Assembly: GCA_023666425.1 (NCBI GenBank)
Contig: JAMPCA010000002.1
Span: 62,001-126,000, forward strand
Length of the DNA: 64,000 nt
Source of the DNA: Muribaculaceae bacterium
Lineage (GTDB): Bacteria; Bacillota; Clostridia; Lachnospirales; Lachnospiraceae
Reading direction: 5' to 3'
The notes below the pieces were generated by a model. That model did no database searches. It had not been told where the DNA came from and was given only the letters and a program-made list of their open reading frames with translations. Positions 63,296-64,000 of the stretch are shown here, piece after piece (the first letter of the stretch is position 1; each line of letters begins with the position of its first letter). The translations under genes were made by a program, and so were the position numbers.

Positions 63296-63781
63296 CTATA
63301 TCACCTTTGAAAATTTGCCCACCGCTTTAATCAGATACTCTCCATTCATACAGTTCAGTTCCACGGTACGCCCGTAATTCAGTCCGGTATCCTCTGCAAC
63401 CAGTGGAATCTTAAGCTGCCGCAAAATAATTTTCGCCGCTTCCGCATTGCGCTTGCCGACGTTACCCATGGCGGAGCTTCCGCTCATCTCAAACATGCAG
63501 GCTCCCCCGGCAATCTTGGCCACAAGGCGTCTCGGGTCTCCTCCAATCCTCTGCACCTGCCGCAGAAGCTCCCTAATACCCGTATCTCCAAATTTTGCTA
63601 TGTTCTCATTGTTCTTTAGCTTGGTGCTGTCCGGCAGCATATAATGTACAAGTCCTCCAACCTTGGTTACCGGATCGTACAGTGTCAGCCCAATACAGGA
63701 GCCGAGTCCGAGCGTCGTCAGTATATCCGGTGAACGAGCGACTTTTAAATCTGCCATTCCCACCTTGATTACGTTTCCCAC
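63296..63781 (-). CDS. cheD: Chemoreceptor glutamine deamidase CheD
   Basis: A 161-residue enzyme that deamidates receptor glutamines and interacts with CheC. It has the family motif LGLGSCIGLTLYDPVTKVGG with the catalytic Cys, and His in GGLVHYMLPDS. The KIAGGACMFEM segment is also typical. The start is GTG at 63781, with AGGAG eleven bases upstream; the fourth-frame ATG at MADLKV is a less likely alternative because IKVGMADL is conserved in the family. Confidence 0.92.
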   Translation of the reverse strand: MGNVIKVGMADLKVARSPDILTTLGLGSCIGLTLYDPVTKVGGLVHYMLPDSTKLKNNENIAKFGDTGIRELLRQVQRIGGDPRRLVAKIAGGACMFEMSGSSAMGNVGKRNAEAAKIILRQLKIPLVAEDTGLNYGRTVELNCMNGEYLIKAVGKFSKVI

Positions 63782-63795
63782 TGTCAGTTCATCTC

Positions 63796-64000
63796 CTAAA
63801 TTTGAATTCCGAGGGAGGTCAGAATTTTTCCATAGGAATCCTCCTCCGGCATTAAAATAAAGTATCCTCCGATCATCACTTCGTCCCCGAACTCAGTCTC
63901 TATCAGCAGCGCATTGTTGCCGTACTGTCCAAACTGTATCGCGGGAACAGACAAAATCGCACCTGCCATATCCACTGCAATATAGGGGATAGAGGGCGCA
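63796..64000 (-). CDS. cheC: CheY-P phosphatase CheC, C-terminal end, cut by window edge
   Basis: The last 67 codons before TAG at 63796-63798. Recognisable CheC C-terminal sequence includes IAVDMAGAILSVPAIQFGQY, NALLIETEF and GGYFILMPEEDSYGKIL. CheC dephosphorylates CheY-P and modulates CheD. It is the first gene visible of the chemotaxis operon that continues beyond the window. Confidence 0.85.
   Translation of the reverse strand, partial: APSIPYIAVDMAGAILSVPAIQFGQYGNNALLIETEFGDEVMIGGYFILMPEEDSYGKILTSLGIQI

Noticed and set aside
1-64000. CRISPR array, rRNA operon, prophage or complete insertion sequence
   Set aside because: No regularly spaced repeats, rRNA sequence, phage structural genes or transposase frames were seen.

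Overview
The window looks like chromosome from a motile, anaerobic clostridium, most likely a flagellated member of the Lachnospiraceae. The pointers are a PolC-type replicase, scpA-scpB beside a D-Ala-D-Ala carboxypeptidase, the nusA-ylxR-ylxQ-infB-rbfA order typical of Firmicutes, a CheC/CheD/sigma-28 chemotaxis cluster running into rpsB-tsf, and a cytoplasmic protein joining an iron-hydrogenase-like module to a chemotaxis signalling domain. GC is moderate to high and almost all genes lie on the minus strand. There is no rRNA, prophage, complete insertion sequence or CRISPR array.

Layout. 1-6754: the 5' end of a dacF-like gene, scpB, scpA, a cardiolipin synthase, an intracellular subtilisin-like protease, pnp and rpsO. 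6896-8029: a secreted NlpC/P60 hydrolase with its own promoter. 8105-16563: the rimP-nusA-ylxR-ylxQ-infB-rbfA-DHH phosphoesterase-truB-ribF operon, read right to left from a clear promoter at 16645-16673. 16762-33640: an accessory segment bounded by two identical tRNA-Glu(CTC) genes in opposite orientation. It holds a chemoreceptor with an orphan sugar-binding lipoprotein, an AT-rich acetyltransferase, the wreck of a type II toxin-antitoxin pair, a 31-residue holin-like toxin with a probable antisense RNA, a broken DUF1643 gene, and a nine-gene two-component/ABC export operon. A 277-bp inverted-repeat element sits just upstream of that operon.

33723-45758: isochorismatase-like hydrolase, galE, an AraC-type regulator, infC-rpmI-rplT (with a transcription attenuator and an ATT start codon for infC), the pheA-ppx-ppk operon, a DUF5050-like protein, and the hydrogenase-like/chemotaxis fusion. 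45847-56570: the pyrH-frr-uppS-cdsA-dxr-rseP-ispG-polC block, which combines UMP synthesis, ribosome recycling, isoprenoid and lipid-carrier synthesis, and replication. 56613-58438: a bactofilin and a polysaccharide deacetylase-like protein whose metal site is degraded. 58557-60278: rpsB-tsf. 60428-64000: the tail of a chemotaxis/flagellar operon (cheC, cheD, a small membrane protein, sigma-28, three uncharacterised proteins).

The housekeeping blocks are conventional. The unusual content lies in the tRNA-bounded segment (export operon with a doubled adaptor lipoprotein, inverted-repeat element, toxin-antitoxin loci), in the hydrogenase-like/chemotaxis fusion, and in two proteins that appear to have lost catalytic residues. 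Gene identities come from reading translated sequence and motifs; no database search was possible.
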